Below are positions 36,279 through 45,335 of a stretch of 64,000 nt of DNA, in pieces. Position 1 is the first letter of the stretch, and the number at the start of each line of letters is the position of its first letter. The stretch spans positions 1,240,001 to 1,304,000 of the forward strand of contig NZ_CP169056.1 in NCBI RefSeq assembly GCF_041890415.1. The letters run 5' to 3'. A program made the position numbers and the translations under genes. The notes below the pieces were generated by a model, which worked only from the letters and a program-made list of their open reading frames with translations, was not told where the DNA came from and ran no database searches. Source of the stretch: Pseudoxanthomonas koreensis_A (GTDB lineage: Bacteria > Pseudomonadota > Gammaproteobacteria > Xanthomonadales > Xanthomonadaceae).

Positions 36279-37364
36279 ATGGCCCGCGTCTACAACTTCA
36301 GTGCCGGCCCTGCGACGTTGCCGGAAGCGGTCCTGCGCCAGGCGCAGGACGAGATGCTGGACTGGCGCGGAGTGGGCGCCTCGATCGTCGAACTGAGCCA
36401 CCGCGGCGCCGAATTCATGGAGGTCGCGGCGCAGGCCGAGGCCGACCTGCGCGCGCTGATGGCGGTGCCCGACGATTACGCGGTGCTGTTCCTCGGCGGT
36501 GGCGCGACCACCCAGCAGGCCCTGCTGGCGCTGAACTTCGCCGCCCCCGGCCAGGTCGCCGATTACGTGGTCAGTGGCCACTGGGGCAAGACCGCGATCC
36601 GCCAGGCCAGGCATTACGTGGATGTGCACGTGGCGGCCGATGGCGAGCCGGGCGGCTTCCGCGACATCCCGGCGCGCGATGCCTGGGTGTTGAGCGAGGA
36701 CGCAGCCTACGTCCACATCACCGCCAACGAGACCATCCACGGCCTCGAGTACCGCGACACGCCCGACGTGGGCGATGTTCCCCTGTTCGCCGACTTCAGC
36801 TCGTCGATCGCCTCCGAGCCGGTGGACGTGTCCCGGTACGGGCTAATCTATGCCGGCGCGCAGAAGAACCTCGGGCCAGTCGGCATTTCGGTGGTGATCG
36901 TGCGCCGCGACCTGCTGGAGCGCGCCGGGCAGCCGCGCGCGGACATCTTCACCTACGCCTCGCACGCGGCGCGCGACTCGATGCTCAACACGCCGCCGAC
37001 CTGGAACTGGTACCTGCTTGGCCTCAACGTGAAGTGGATGCTGGAGCAGGGCGGGGTGGAAGAGTTCGCCCGTCGCAATGCCGCCAAGTCGGCGCTGATG
37101 TACACCGCGATCGACGGCTCCGGTGGCTTCTACCGGAATGAAGTGGCCCCGGCGGTGCGTTCACGCATGAATATCCCGTTCTTCGTGCCCGACGAAACCC
37201 TGACCGCGCGCTTCGTGGCCGAGTCGCGGGCCGCCGGCATGCTTGCGCTGAAGGGCCACAAGTCGGTGGGCGGGCTGCGCGCCTCGCTCTACAACGCCAT
37301 GCCGCTGGAAGGCGTGCAGGCGCTGGTCGATTTCATGCGCGATTTCCAGCAGCGCAACGGCTGA
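36279..37364 (+). CDS. serC: Phosphoserine aminotransferase SerC
   Basis: The 361-residue PLP enzyme starts MARVYNFSAGPATLPEAVL, as in SerC of enterobacteria. The cofactor Lys lies in YGLIYAGAQKNLGPVGISVV, and HGLEYRDTPDV with DFSSSIASEPVDVSRY gives further active-site residues. It makes 3-phosphoserine from 3-phosphohydroxypyruvate and serves pyridoxal phosphate synthesis too. It is followed 49 bp later by pheA and then aroA, the conserved serC-pheA-aroA order that connects serine and aromatic amino acid synthesis. Confidence 0.96.
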   Translation: MARVYNFSAGPATLPEAVLRQAQDEMLDWRGVGASIVELSHRGAEFMEVAAQAEADLRALMAVPDDYAVLFLGGGATTQQALLALNFAAPGQVADYVVSGHWGKTAIRQARHYVDVHVAADGEPGGFRDIPARDAWVLSEDAAYVHITANETIHGLEYRDTPDVGDVPLFADFSSSIASEPVDVSRYGLIYAGAQKNLGPVGISVVIVRRDLLERAGQPRADIFTYASHAARDSMLNTPPTWNWYLLGLNVKWMLEQGGVEEFARRNAAKSALMYTAIDGSGGFYRNEVAPAVRSRMNIPFFVPDETLTARFVAESRAAGMLALKGHKSVGGLRASLYNAMPLEGVQALVDFMRDFQQRNG

Positions 37365-37413
37365 CAGGCCGCCGGCGCATCCGCGCCCGCCCCAGACACG
37401 GACACCCGCACCG

Positions 37414-38565
37414 ATGGCATCAAAAAAGCCCGCCACGCCCGCCACGCGCAAGCCGGCCGCCCGCAAGAAGGCGACGCCGGCCGCACCCCCGGCCCTGGCC
37501 GACGCGCGCGCCAAGATCGACAGCATCGACCGCACCATCCAGGAGCTGATCGCCGAGCGCGCGGCGTTCGCCCTGCAGGTCGGCAAGGCCAAGGGCAAGC
37601 TTGCCGCCGCGGTGGACTACTACCGGCCCGAGCGCGAGGCGCAGGTGCTGCGGATGGTGGTTGACCGCAACGAGGGGCCGCTTTCGGACGAGGTCCTGGT
37701 GCACGTGTTCCGCGAGATCATGTCTGCCTGCCTGGCGCAGCAGGAGCCGTTGAAGATCGGTTACCTGGGCCCGGAAGGCACCTTCAGCCAGCAGGCGGTG
37801 CTCAAGCATTTCGGCCGCTCGGCGCACGGGCTGCCGCTGGGCAGCATCGAGGAGGTGTTCCAGGAGGTGGGCGCCGGCAATTCCGATTTCGGCGTGGTGC
37901 CGGTGGAAAACTCCGGCCAGGGCACGATCCAGGTGACTCTGGACATGTTCCTGACCTCGCCGCTGAAGATCTGCGGCGAAGTGGAACTGAAGGTGCACCA
38001 GTACCTGCTTTCGCGCAGCGGCCGCATCGAGGACATCGAGCGCATCTACGCCCATCCGCAGGCGTTCGCCCAGACCGCCGGCTGGCTGCGCACCAACCTG
38101 CCCAAGGCCGAGAAGGTGCCGGTATCGAGCAATGCCGAGGGCGCGCGCCGCGCGCGCGGGGCCGATGATGCGGCGGCCATCGCCGGCGAGAGCGCTGCCC
38201 ATGTGTATGGCCTGAAGAAGGTCATCATGCAGCCGATCCAGGACGACCGCGACAACACCACGCGCTTCCTGGTGATCGGCCGCCGGATCTTCCCGCCGTC
38301 CGGGCACGACCGCACCTCGATCCTGGTGTTCATCCACGACAAGCCGGGCGCGCTGTTCGACGTGCTCAGCCCGTTCGCGCGGCATGGCATCAGCATGAAC
38401 CGGATCGAGTCGCGGCCTTCGCACCAGGCCAAGTGGGAGTACGCATTCTTCATCGACCTGGCCGGGCACGTGGACGACGAAGCAATGAAGCAGGCCCTGG
38501 CCGAGCTGGAGAAGCACGTGGCCCAGGTGAAGGTGCTGGGGTCGTACCCGGTGGCGGTGCCGTAG
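37414..38565 (+). CDS. pheA: Bifunctional chorismate mutase/prephenate dehydratase (P-protein)
   Basis: The 383-residue enzyme has three parts. An AroQ-type chorismate mutase spans about 30-110 (ARAKIDSIDRTIQELIAERAA). A prephenate dehydratase spans about 112-295 (GYLGPEGTFSQQAVLKHFG, then DNTTRFLVIGRR holding the catalytic TRF). A C-terminal ACT domain senses phenylalanine (GISMNRIESRPSHQAKWEYAF, with the ESRP effector motif). The first 28 residues are an unusual Lys/Ala/Pro-rich extension (MASKKPATPATRKPAARKK). It turns chorismate into phenylpyruvate and is expected to be feedback-inhibited by phenylalanine. Confidence 0.96.
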   Translation: MASKKPATPATRKPAARKKATPAAPPALADARAKIDSIDRTIQELIAERAAFALQVGKAKGKLAAAVDYYRPEREAQVLRMVVDRNEGPLSDEVLVHVFREIMSACLAQQEPLKIGYLGPEGTFSQQAVLKHFGRSAHGLPLGSIEEVFQEVGAGNSDFGVVPVENSGQGTIQVTLDMFLTSPLKICGEVELKVHQYLLSRSGRIEDIERIYAHPQAFAQTAGWLRTNLPKAEKVPVSSNAEGARRARGADDAAAIAGESAAHVYGLKKVIMQPIQDDRDNTTRFLVIGRRIFPPSGHDRTSILVFIHDKPGALFDVLSPFARHGISMNRIESRPSHQAKWEYAFFIDLAGHVDDEAMKQALAELEKHVAQVKVLGSYPVAVP

Positions 38566-38634
38566 TAACCCGTATCGCCCGCGCATGCGGGGAGTTTCGA
38601 GCGGCCTGGCCGCAATGAATGGATGGAGCAAGGG

Positions 38635-39954
38635 ATGTCGCAGTCGTCGCAGCACTGGATCGCAACCGCCGGGCAACCGTTGCGCGGGAGCGTGGAGATT
38701 CCGGGGGACAAGTCGGTTTCGCACCGCTCGGTGATGCTGGCCGCGCTGGCCGATGGCGTGTCCACGGTGGACGGCTTCCTGGAAGGTGAGGACACCCGCG
38801 CCACCGCGTCGATCTTCTCCCAACTCGGGGTGCGCATCGAGACGCCGTCGCCCTCGCGCCGGATCGTGCACGGGGTGGGTGTGGACGGGTTGCAGGCACC
38901 GTCCGCCGCGCTGGATTGCGGCAATGCCGGCACCGGCATGCGCCTGCTGGCCGGGCTGCTGGCCGCGCAGCCGTTCGACAGCGTGCTGGTTGGCGATGCG
39001 TCGCTGTCGGGACGACCGATGCGCCGGGTCACCGGCCCGCTGGAACAGATGGGTGCGCGCATCGGCACCGACGCCGACGGCACGCCGCCGCTGCGCATCC
39101 ATGGCGGGCAGGCGCTTGCCGGCATCGATTTCGCCTCGCCGGTGGCCAGTGCGCAGGTCAAGTCGGCCGTGCTGCTGGCCGGGCTGTACGCGCAGGGCCA
39201 CACCTCGGTGACCGAGCCGCACCCCACGCGTGACTACACCGAGCGCATGCTCTCGGCGTTCGGCGTGGACATCGAGTTCTCGCCCGGGTACGCCCGCCTG
39301 CGCGGTGGCCAGCGCCTGCGCGCCACCGACATCGCGGTGCCGGCCGATTTCTCCTCCGCGGCCTTCTTCCTGGTCGCCGCCAGCATCGTGCCCGGCTCGG
39401 AGCTGCGCCTGCGCGCGGTGGGGCTGAACCCGCGTCGCACCGGCCTGCTGCACGCGTTGCGGCTGATGGGCGCGGACATCTGCGAAGAAAACCCCTCGAC
39501 CCATGGCGGCGAGCCGGTGGCCGACCTGGTGGTGCGGCATGCGCCGCTGCGCGGGATCCAGGTGCCGGAGGCACTGGTGCCGGACATGATCGACGAATTC
39601 CCGGCGCTGTTCGTGGCCGCGGCCTGCGCCGAGGGGCCGACCGTGGTGACCGGTGCTGCCGAACTGCGGGTCAAGGAATCGGACCGGCTGGCAGCAATGG
39701 CGACCGGGCTGCGGACCCTGGGCCTGCAGGTGGACGAGACGCCGGACGGCGCCACCATCCATCCTGGGCAGATGCACGGCGGGTCGATCCAGACCCACCA
39801 CGACCATCGCATTTCCATGGCGTTCGTGGTGGCCGGGCAGCGTGCCAGCGGGCAAGTGCAGGTCAACGATGTGGCCAACGTGGCCACGTCCTTCCCCGGC
39901 TTCGACCGGCTGGCGCGCGAGTCCGGATTCGGACTGGAAGACCTGGCCGGCTGA
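38635..39954 (+). CDS. aroA: 3-phosphoshikimate 1-carboxyvinyltransferase (EPSP synthase)
   Basis: The 439-residue enzyme contains VEIPGDKSVSHRSVMLAALA at the N-terminus, LDCGNAGTGMRLLAGLLA at about 90-110 and the C-terminal LRVKESDRLAAMATGLRTLG and HHDHRISMAFVVAG, all diagnostic. It joins phosphoenolpyruvate to shikimate 3-phosphate in the shikimate pathway. ATG 38635 is used because GGAG at 38625-38628 precedes it; ATG 38623 would add four residues without a site. It is the last gene of serC-pheA-aroA. Confidence 0.95.
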   Translation: MSQSSQHWIATAGQPLRGSVEIPGDKSVSHRSVMLAALADGVSTVDGFLEGEDTRATASIFSQLGVRIETPSPSRRIVHGVGVDGLQAPSAALDCGNAGTGMRLLAGLLAAQPFDSVLVGDASLSGRPMRRVTGPLEQMGARIGTDADGTPPLRIHGGQALAGIDFASPVASAQVKSAVLLAGLYAQGHTSVTEPHPTRDYTERMLSAFGVDIEFSPGYARLRGGQRLRATDIAVPADFSSAAFFLVAASIVPGSELRLRAVGLNPRRTGLLHALRLMGADICEENPSTHGGEPVADLVVRHAPLRGIQVPEALVPDMIDEFPALFVAAACAEGPTVVTGAAELRVKESDRLAAMATGLRTLGLQVDETPDGATIHPGQMHGGSIQTHHDHRISMAFVVAGQRASGQVQVNDVANVATSFPGFDRLARESGFGLEDLAG

Positions 39955-39958
39955 CGGT

Positions 39959-39982
39959 CACCGGCGCGTCCGTGCGCCGGTG
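39959..39982. terminator. Hairpin between convergent aroA and TonB-like gene
   Basis: A perfect 9-bp stem, CACCGGCGC and GCGCCGGTG, with loop GTCCGT, lies 5 bp after the aroA stop codon. There is no T-run, but the position between two convergent genes suggests a bidirectional terminator. Confidence 0.45.
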
Positions 39983-39999
39983 TACTGCACCCGCGGCAC

Positions 40000-40569
40000 T
40001 CAGCCGCGGCGGAACTCGACCGGCACCCTCACCGTGGCCTGGGCAGGGCGCCCATCGCGGATCGCAGGCTCGAAGCGCCACTGGCGTGCCGCCTGCACCG
40101 CCGCGCGATCCAGCGCATGGTCGCGCGCACCCTCGCGCTCGACCACCGCGATCTCGGCGGGGACACCGTTGGCGTCGACCACGATACTCAGCACCACGCT
40201 GGCCTCGATCCCGTCGCGCAGCGCGGTGGCCGGGTAGCGCGGCTGGGCGTTGTCGGCCAGCGGTCGCGGTGCGCGATCGGGGTTGGCAGGCCGGGTGCTG
40301 TCGCCAGTGCCGGTGGCCGGCCGGTCGGTTGCGGTGACGGACGCCGCGTCGGGCGCCGTTTCGCTGGTCGAGGCCGGCGCGAAGCCCTGGTCGGCGCGAT
40401 CGGCGGAGGTCTGCGAATACCACCATGCACCCAGTGCGACCAGGGTGATGGCCAGTACGACCAGCAGCGATACCGGAGCGCGCTGGCTGGTGGTGGGAGG
40501 ACGTGTAGGCTCGGCATCCGCATGTGCGGTCTGCGGATGCGGATGCGGCGAGGGAGTCTGGGTGGTCAT
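40000..40569 (-). CDS. TonB C-terminal domain protein (first of two)
   Basis: The 189-residue protein has a cytoplasmic Pro/His-rich start, one transmembrane helix (VSLLVVLAITLVALGAWWY, about 33-51), a periplasmic linker and a TonB_C domain at about 108-187 (QPRYPATALRDGIEASVVL … LDRAAVQAARQWRFEPAIRDG). Such proteins link inner-membrane energy to outer-membrane receptors or have drifted to other roles. ATG 40569 has GGAG 6-7 nt upstream. No exbB or exbD is nearby, and the periplasmic linker is short for a true TonB. Confidence 0.8.
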   Translation of the reverse strand: MTTQTPSPHPHPQTAHADAEPTRPPTTSQRAPVSLLVVLAITLVALGAWWYSQTSADRADQGFAPASTSETAPDAASVTATDRPATGTGDSTRPANPDRAPRPLADNAQPRYPATALRDGIEASVVLSIVVDANGVPAEIAVVEREGARDHALDRAAVQAARQWRFEPAIRDGRPAQATVRVPVEFRRG

Positions 40570-40783
40570 GACGTCTCCTGTTGTTGTGACGCGACCGCAG
40601 TCTTCAACAGGTCGATGTGTGCGCGAGGTGGTCGGCTGGTGAATGCCACGCGAAACCACCGGCTCGCGTTCATGCATGCGCAGGCCGCGTGCAGGCGATG
40701 GCGCGCGCAAACGCGAATGCGGCAAAGCGACGCGGCAAAGCGGCAGTGCGGGCCCTGGCCGGCGTGCGCGGCGGATGCGCGCG

Positions 40784-41410
40784 TCAGCGGGTGCGGAAGT
40801 CGACCGGCACCGAGAGGCTGCCTTGCACCGGCTGGCCGGCCGCATCGCGCGCCGGTTCGAATCGCCAGCGCGCCACCGCCTCCACCGCGGCCCGGTCCAG
40901 TTCGCGCGAGCCGCTCGGCGACTGGATCCGCAGCGATGCCGGGCGGCCATCGGTTTCGACGTCCACCTGCACCACCACGGTGCCGCTTTCGCCGCGCCGC
41001 AGCGCACCGGCGGGATAGCGGGGCGGGGGTTGGCCGCCCAGCAACTGTGGCGGCTGCACCGCCACCGGCGTACCCACCGGCGCGCCGTCCGCCGGTTCGA
41101 TGCTGGGCGGCAGCGGCTGCAACGGGACCTCCGGCGGTGCCGGTTCCTCGACCAGGCGGGCGCCACCGTCGGCAGCGGGTGGCGGGGTGCTGGCGCCCGC
41201 CGGCAACGGACCGGGCAACGGATCCGCGGCCTGTCGCACCACGGCGGCCGGTTGCACCGGCTGCTCGGCGGGCGCATCGACCTGGCGTGCGCGCAGCCAC
41301 ACCAGCGCGAACAGCAGCAGCCCCAGCAGGAAGGCGCCGGCCACGATGGTCCAGCGGCCGAACACGATGCGCTGGAGCCAGTGGAATCGGGATCGGGCAG
41401 CTGCGGCCAT
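40784..41410 (-). CDS. TonB C-terminal domain protein (second of two)
   Basis: The 208-residue paralogue of the neighbouring TonB-like protein has one N-terminal helix (WTIVAGAFLLGLLLFALVWL, about 20-39), a Pro-rich linker and a TonB_C domain (PPPRYPAGALRRGESGTVVV … LDRAAVEAVARWRFEPARDA). ATG 41410 (MAAAARSRFHW) is chosen so that the helix lies near the start. It is upstream of, and separated by 214 bp from, the first copy on the same strand. The pair looks like a tandem duplication. The two linkers differ greatly. Confidence 0.8.
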   Translation of the reverse strand: MAAAARSRFHWLQRIVFGRWTIVAGAFLLGLLLFALVWLRARQVDAPAEQPVQPAAVVRQAADPLPGPLPAGASTPPPAADGGARLVEEPAPPEVPLQPLPPSIEPADGAPVGTPVAVQPPQLLGGQPPPRYPAGALRRGESGTVVVQVDVETDGRPASLRIQSPSGSRELDRAAVEAVARWRFEPARDAAGQPVQGSLSVPVDFRTR

Positions 41411-41528
41411 CGGGAAATGTCGCCTGGGTCCTCGGGAGCAGGCCGATTCTGGCATAGCCCGGATGAAGCGAAGCGCGCACGGCGTCGATATCGGATAATG
41501 CACGGCCGTCTTTCCCGTAATCACTCCC

Positions 41529-42854
41529 ATGCTTGATCCCGCACTGCTCCGCAACCAGACCGCCGCCCTGGGCGAACGCCTCGCCGCCCGTGGCTACGTG
41601 CTCGACGTCGCTGCAGTGGAGGCATTGGAGTCCGAGCGCAAGGCGATCCAGGCGCGGACCCAGGAGCTTCAGAACCTGCGCAACACCCGCAGCAAGGAAA
41701 TCGGTGTGCTGATGGGTGGCATCGCGCGGCTGACCGCGGCGGGGGAGCTCGATCAGGCCGAGCACAACCGGGCCAGGGCCGAACAGGCCAAGGCCGAGGT
41801 TGCCGGCTTCGGTGACGAGCTCAAGGCCTCCGAGGTGCGCCTGGAGGAAATCCGCGGCCGCATCGAGGCCATTGCCCTGGGCATTCCCAACCTGCCGGCC
41901 GACGACGTGCCGGCCGGTGCCGACGAACACGGCAATGTCGAGCAGCACCGCTGGGGCACGCCGCGCGTGTTCGATTTCGAGGTCAGGGACCACGTCGAGC
42001 TGGGCGCGCGCCACGGCTGGCTGGACGGCGATACCGCCGCGCGCCTGTCGGGTGCGCGCTTCACCGTGCTGCGCGGCCAGCTGGCGCGGCTGCACCGGGC
42101 GCTGGCCCAGTTCATGCTGGACCTGCATGCCGGCGAGCACGGCTACGAGGAAACCAACGTCCCGGTCATCGTCAACGCCGAGAGCCTGGTGGGCACCGGG
42201 CAGTTGCCCAAGTTCGAGGAGGACATGTTCGTCACCAGCCTGGGCGAGCATCGCCGCTACCTGATTTCAACCGCCGAGATCTCGCTGACCAACATCGTGC
42301 GCGAGCAGATCATCGAGGCGGCGCGGCTGCCGCTGCGCATGGCCGCCCATTCGCTGTGCTTCCGCTCCGAAGCCGGCAGCGGCGGCCGTGATACCCGCGG
42401 CATGATCCGCCAGCACCAGTTCGAGAAGGTGGAGCTGGTGTCCATCGTCCGGCCCGAAGACAGCGATGCCGAGCATGCGCGCATGACCCGCGCCGCCGAG
42501 ACCGTGCTGGAAAAGCTGGGCCTGCCGTACCGCAAGGTGCTGCTGTGCACTGGCGACATGGGCTTCGCGGCCCGCCGCACCTACGATCTGGAAGTGTGGC
42601 TGCCCTCGCAGCAGACCTACCGCGAAATCTCCTCGTGCTCGACCTGCGGTGATTTCCAGGCCCGGCGCATGCAGGCGCGTTGGCGCAATCCCGACACCGG
42701 CAAGCCGGAGCTGGTGCATACGCTCAACGGCTCGGGCGTGGCGGTTGGCCGCGCCCTGATCGCGGTGATGGAGAACTACCAGCAGGCCGACGGCGCGATC
42801 AGCGTGCCCGAGGTATTGCGTGGATACATGGGCGGCGTCGAACGCATCGCCTGA
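41529..42854 (+). CDS. serS: Seryl-tRNA synthetase
   Basis: The 441-residue class II synthetase starts MLDPALLRNQTAALGERLAARG. An N-terminal antiparallel coiled coil spans about 30-105 and grips the long arm of tRNA-Ser. The catalytic core follows, with motif 2 FRSEAGSGGRDTRGMIRQHQF, then QTYREISSCSTCGDFQARRM and the motif 3 segment NGSGVAVGRALIAVMENYQ. It charges tRNA-Ser with serine and also supplies tRNA-Sec where present. It converges with the ABC exporter gene, with only 6 bp between stop codons. Confidence 0.97.
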   Translation: MLDPALLRNQTAALGERLAARGYVLDVAAVEALESERKAIQARTQELQNLRNTRSKEIGVLMGGIARLTAAGELDQAEHNRARAEQAKAEVAGFGDELKASEVRLEEIRGRIEAIALGIPNLPADDVPAGADEHGNVEQHRWGTPRVFDFEVRDHVELGARHGWLDGDTAARLSGARFTVLRGQLARLHRALAQFMLDLHAGEHGYEETNVPVIVNAESLVGTGQLPKFEEDMFVTSLGEHRRYLISTAEISLTNIVREQIIEAARLPLRMAAHSLCFRSEAGSGGRDTRGMIRQHQFEKVELVSIVRPEDSDAEHARMTRAAETVLEKLGLPYRKVLLCTGDMGFAARRTYDLEVWLPSQQTYREISSCSTCGDFQARRMQARWRNPDTGKPELVHTLNGSGVAVGRALIAVMENYQQADGAISVPEVLRGYMGGVERIA

Positions 42855-42860
42855 CGGGGC

Positions 42861-44624
42861 TCAGTCCAGGAACTGCAGCCGCGCCAGTTCCGCGTACAGG
42901 CCGTCCTGTTCCAGCAACTGCGCGTGGGTACCCTCGGCCACCACCCGGCCGCGGTCCATCACCACGATGCGGTCGGCCTTGAGGATCGTGGCCAGGCGGT
43001 GGGCGACCACCAGCGTGGTGCGCCCGCGCATCAGGTTTTCCAGCGCATGCTGCACCGCGCGCTCGCTCTGCGCGTCCAGCGCACTGGTGGCCTCGTCCAG
43101 CAGCAGCACCGGCGCGTCCCTGAGCAGTGCCCGGGCGATGGCCACGCGTTGCTGCTGGCCGCCGGACAGGCGCGCCCCGCGCTCCCCCAGCTCGCTGGCA
43201 TAGGCGTCCGGCAATTCGCGGATGAACCCGTCGGCCTCGGCGGCGCGCGCGGCTGCATGCACTTGCGCGTCGCTGGCGTCCAGGCGGCCGTAGCGGATGT
43301 TGTCCATGGCGCTGGCGGCAAACAGCACCGGCTGCTGCGGGACCAGTGCCAGGCGCTCGCGCAGGGCCAGCGGGTCGGCATGTTGCAGGTCCAGTCCATC
43401 GATCCGCACGGTCCCGGCCTGCGGATCATGGAAGCGCAGCAACAGCGACAGCACCGTGCTCTTGCCCGCGCCGGACGGCCCGACCAGGGCCACTGTCTCG
43501 CCGGGCCGCACATGCAGGTCGAACCCATCCAGCGCGGGTGCGTCCGGGCGCCCGTCGTAATGGAACACCACCTGCTCGAAGCGGATCTCCCCACGCAGGG
43601 GCACCGGCAGCGGCGCAGGCTGTGCCGGTGCCGCCACCCGCGGGCGCTCCTGCAGCAGCTCGGAAATCCGGCCCATCCCGCCGGCCGCGCGCTGCAGTTC
43701 GTTCCATACCTCGGCCAGGGCGCCGACCGAGCCGCCGCCGATCAGCGCGTAGAGCACGAACTGGCCCAACGTGCCCGGACTCATCGTGCCGGCCACCACC
43801 TGGTGTGCGCCCAGCCACAGCACCAGCACGATGGCGCCGAAGATCAGCACGATGGCCGCCGCCGTCACTGCAGCCTGGGCGCCGATGCGGCGGCGCGCAG
43901 TGGCCACCGCCACGGCGAGGGCGGCGCCGAAGCGGCTGCGCTCGTAGGCCTCGCGGGCATAGGCCTGCACGGTACGCACCGCACCGAGGGTTTCGGCCGC
44001 CAGCGCATTGGCGTCGGCGACCCGGTCTTGGCTGGCGCGCGAGGCCTTCTGCAGCCGCCGCGCCCCGAGCACGATCGGCAGCACCGACAGCGGGATGCCC
44101 AGCAGTGCCCAGGCAGCCAGGCGCGGACTGGTGACGAACAGCATCGCCAGGCTGCCGACCACGGTGACCGAGCTGCGCAGGGCGACCGACATGGTGGTGC
44201 CGATCACGCCGCGCAGCAGCTCGCCATCGGCCGACAGGCGCGACACCAGCTCGCCGCTGCGGCTGCGGTCGTGGAACGCGGGGTCCAGCGCCAGCAGGTG
44301 CGCGTAGAGCCGGTCACGCAGGTCGGCGACCACCTTCTCGGCCAGCAGCGACACGAAGAAGAAGCGCGCCGCCGTGGCGAACGCCAGCACCACCGCCACC
44401 ACGAACAACAAGGCAAATGCCTGGTTGATCTGGCTGCCGCCGCCGAAGCCGCGGTCGATCATGTGGCGTACCGCCACCGGCAGGCTCAGGGTTGCACTGG
44501 AGGAGGCAGCCAGTGCCACCAGCCATGCACCGAACAGCGCGCCATGGCGGCGCACGAACGGCCACAGGGTGCCCAGGCTGCCGAGTTTGCGCAGGCGGCC
44601 ATCGCGCGCGGTCGCGTCGGCCAT
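42861..44624 (-). CDS. ABC exporter, fused transmembrane and ATPase domains (MsbA-like)
   Basis: The 587-residue half-transporter has six helices in residues 20-320, with the family signature DLRDRLYAHLLALDPAFHDRSRSGELVSRL. A complete ATPase follows: Walker A GPSGAGKSTVLSLLL (about 380-394), Q-loop LVPQQPVLFAASAMDNIRYG, signature LSGGQQQRVAIARALL, Walker B VLLLDEATSALD and H-loop VVAHRLATI. It belongs to the lipid/multidrug exporters and works as a homodimer; the substrate is unknown. Its ATG overlaps the stop of the IMPACT gene (ATGA), so it shares a transcript with it. Confidence 0.9.
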   Translation of the reverse strand: MADATARDGRLRKLGSLGTLWPFVRRHGALFGAWLVALAASSSATLSLPVAVRHMIDRGFGGGSQINQAFALLFVVAVVLAFATAARFFFVSLLAEKVVADLRDRLYAHLLALDPAFHDRSRSGELVSRLSADGELLRGVIGTTMSVALRSSVTVVGSLAMLFVTSPRLAAWALLGIPLSVLPIVLGARRLQKASRASQDRVADANALAAETLGAVRTVQAYAREAYERSRFGAALAVAVATARRRIGAQAAVTAAAIVLIFGAIVLVLWLGAHQVVAGTMSPGTLGQFVLYALIGGGSVGALAEVWNELQRAAGGMGRISELLQERPRVAAPAQPAPLPVPLRGEIRFEQVVFHYDGRPDAPALDGFDLHVRPGETVALVGPSGAGKSTVLSLLLRFHDPQAGTVRIDGLDLQHADPLALRERLALVPQQPVLFAASAMDNIRYGRLDASDAQVHAAARAAEADGFIRELPDAYASELGERGARLSGGQQQRVAIARALLRDAPVLLLDEATSALDAQSERAVQHALENLMRGRTTLVVAHRLATILKADRIVVMDRGRVVAEGTHAQLLEQDGLYAELARLQFLD

Positions 44625-45226
44625 CAATGCAGCCCTCCGGCAACCGCTTCGCCAAAGCGCACGCGATCGCGGGTGCCATCGCGCAGCCGCAGCTGCAGTG
44701 CCGGCAGCTCGGCGGCGGGCAGGCGCAGCGACAGCCGCGCACCTTCGGCATGGAAGGACTCGGCAGTCTTCTCGGCGGCGTGTGCCGGCAGCGCGGCATG
44801 CACCGCGCCCAGGTCCTCGAACGCGCAGTCCAATGACAACTCGACCATGGCCACCAGCGGCTGGCGGCTGGCCAGGCGCAGGCATTCGGCCGCCGCACCG
44901 CCGTAGGCGCGGGCCAGCCCGCCGGCACCGAGCTTGATCCCGCCGAACCAGCGGGTCACCACCACCGCGATCCGGTCATAGCCCTGGGCATCGATGGCGG
45001 CAAGGATCGGGCGCCCGGCGGTACCGGCCGGTTCGCCGTCGTCGCTGGAGCGGTAGTCCTGGCCGATGCGCCAGGCCCAGCAGTTGTGGGTGGCAGCCGG
45101 GTCACTGGCGCGGGCGACGAAGGACAGCGCGGTGGCCGGCGCATCCACGGGCGCAGCCTGGGCCAGGAAGCGGCTGTGCCGGACCTCGGTCTGCAGCGAG
45201 GCCGGGGCGGCGAGGGTGTCGGTCAT
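44624..45226 (-). CDS. IMPACT/YigZ family protein
   Basis: The 200-residue protein has the UPF0029 N-terminal domain with RHSRFLAQAAPV, HNCWAWRIGQDYRSSDDGEPAGTAG split around the conserved DDGEP, and VVVTRWFGGIKLGAGGLARAYG. A short C-terminal DUF1949 domain follows. The family is linked to ribosome or amino-acid stress functions, but its biochemical role in bacteria is unsettled. A TAGAAT box lies 7 nt before the ATG, so its mRNA is probably leaderless. It is translationally coupled to the ABC exporter downstream. Confidence 0.88.
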   Translation of the reverse strand: MTDTLAAPASLQTEVRHSRFLAQAAPVDAPATALSFVARASDPAATHNCWAWRIGQDYRSSDDGEPAGTAGRPILAAIDAQGYDRIAVVVTRWFGGIKLGAGGLARAYGGAAAECLRLASRQPLVAMVELSLDCAFEDLGAVHAALPAHAAEKTAESFHAEGARLSLRLPAAELPALQLRLRDGTRDRVRFGEAVAGGLH

Positions 45227-45233
45227 TGTTGCG

Positions 45234-45239
45234 ATTCTA
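45234..45239 (-). promoter_or_regulatory. -10 box placing the IMPACT-family gene's transcription start at its ATG
   Basis: On the minus strand TAGAAT is followed by 7 nt and then ATG 45226. No ribosome-binding site is visible in the gap. The layout matches that of ligA, mtnA and ispG. Confidence 0.5.
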
Positions 45240-45335
45240 CATCCGACCGGGACTGCGCCCGGATGCGGATGCGGATGCCGCGGCCGGCACGATGTGGCGC
45301 AGTCACCTCGCCGCTCGCATCGGCCGGTGCCGTCT

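Noticed and set aside
40566..40673. 35-codon minus-strand ORF ending in ATGA with the first TonB-like gene
   Set aside because: Unlike the 33-codon ORF before the MliC-like gene it has no ribosome-binding site, and the TonB-like gene has its own good site, so coupling is not needed.
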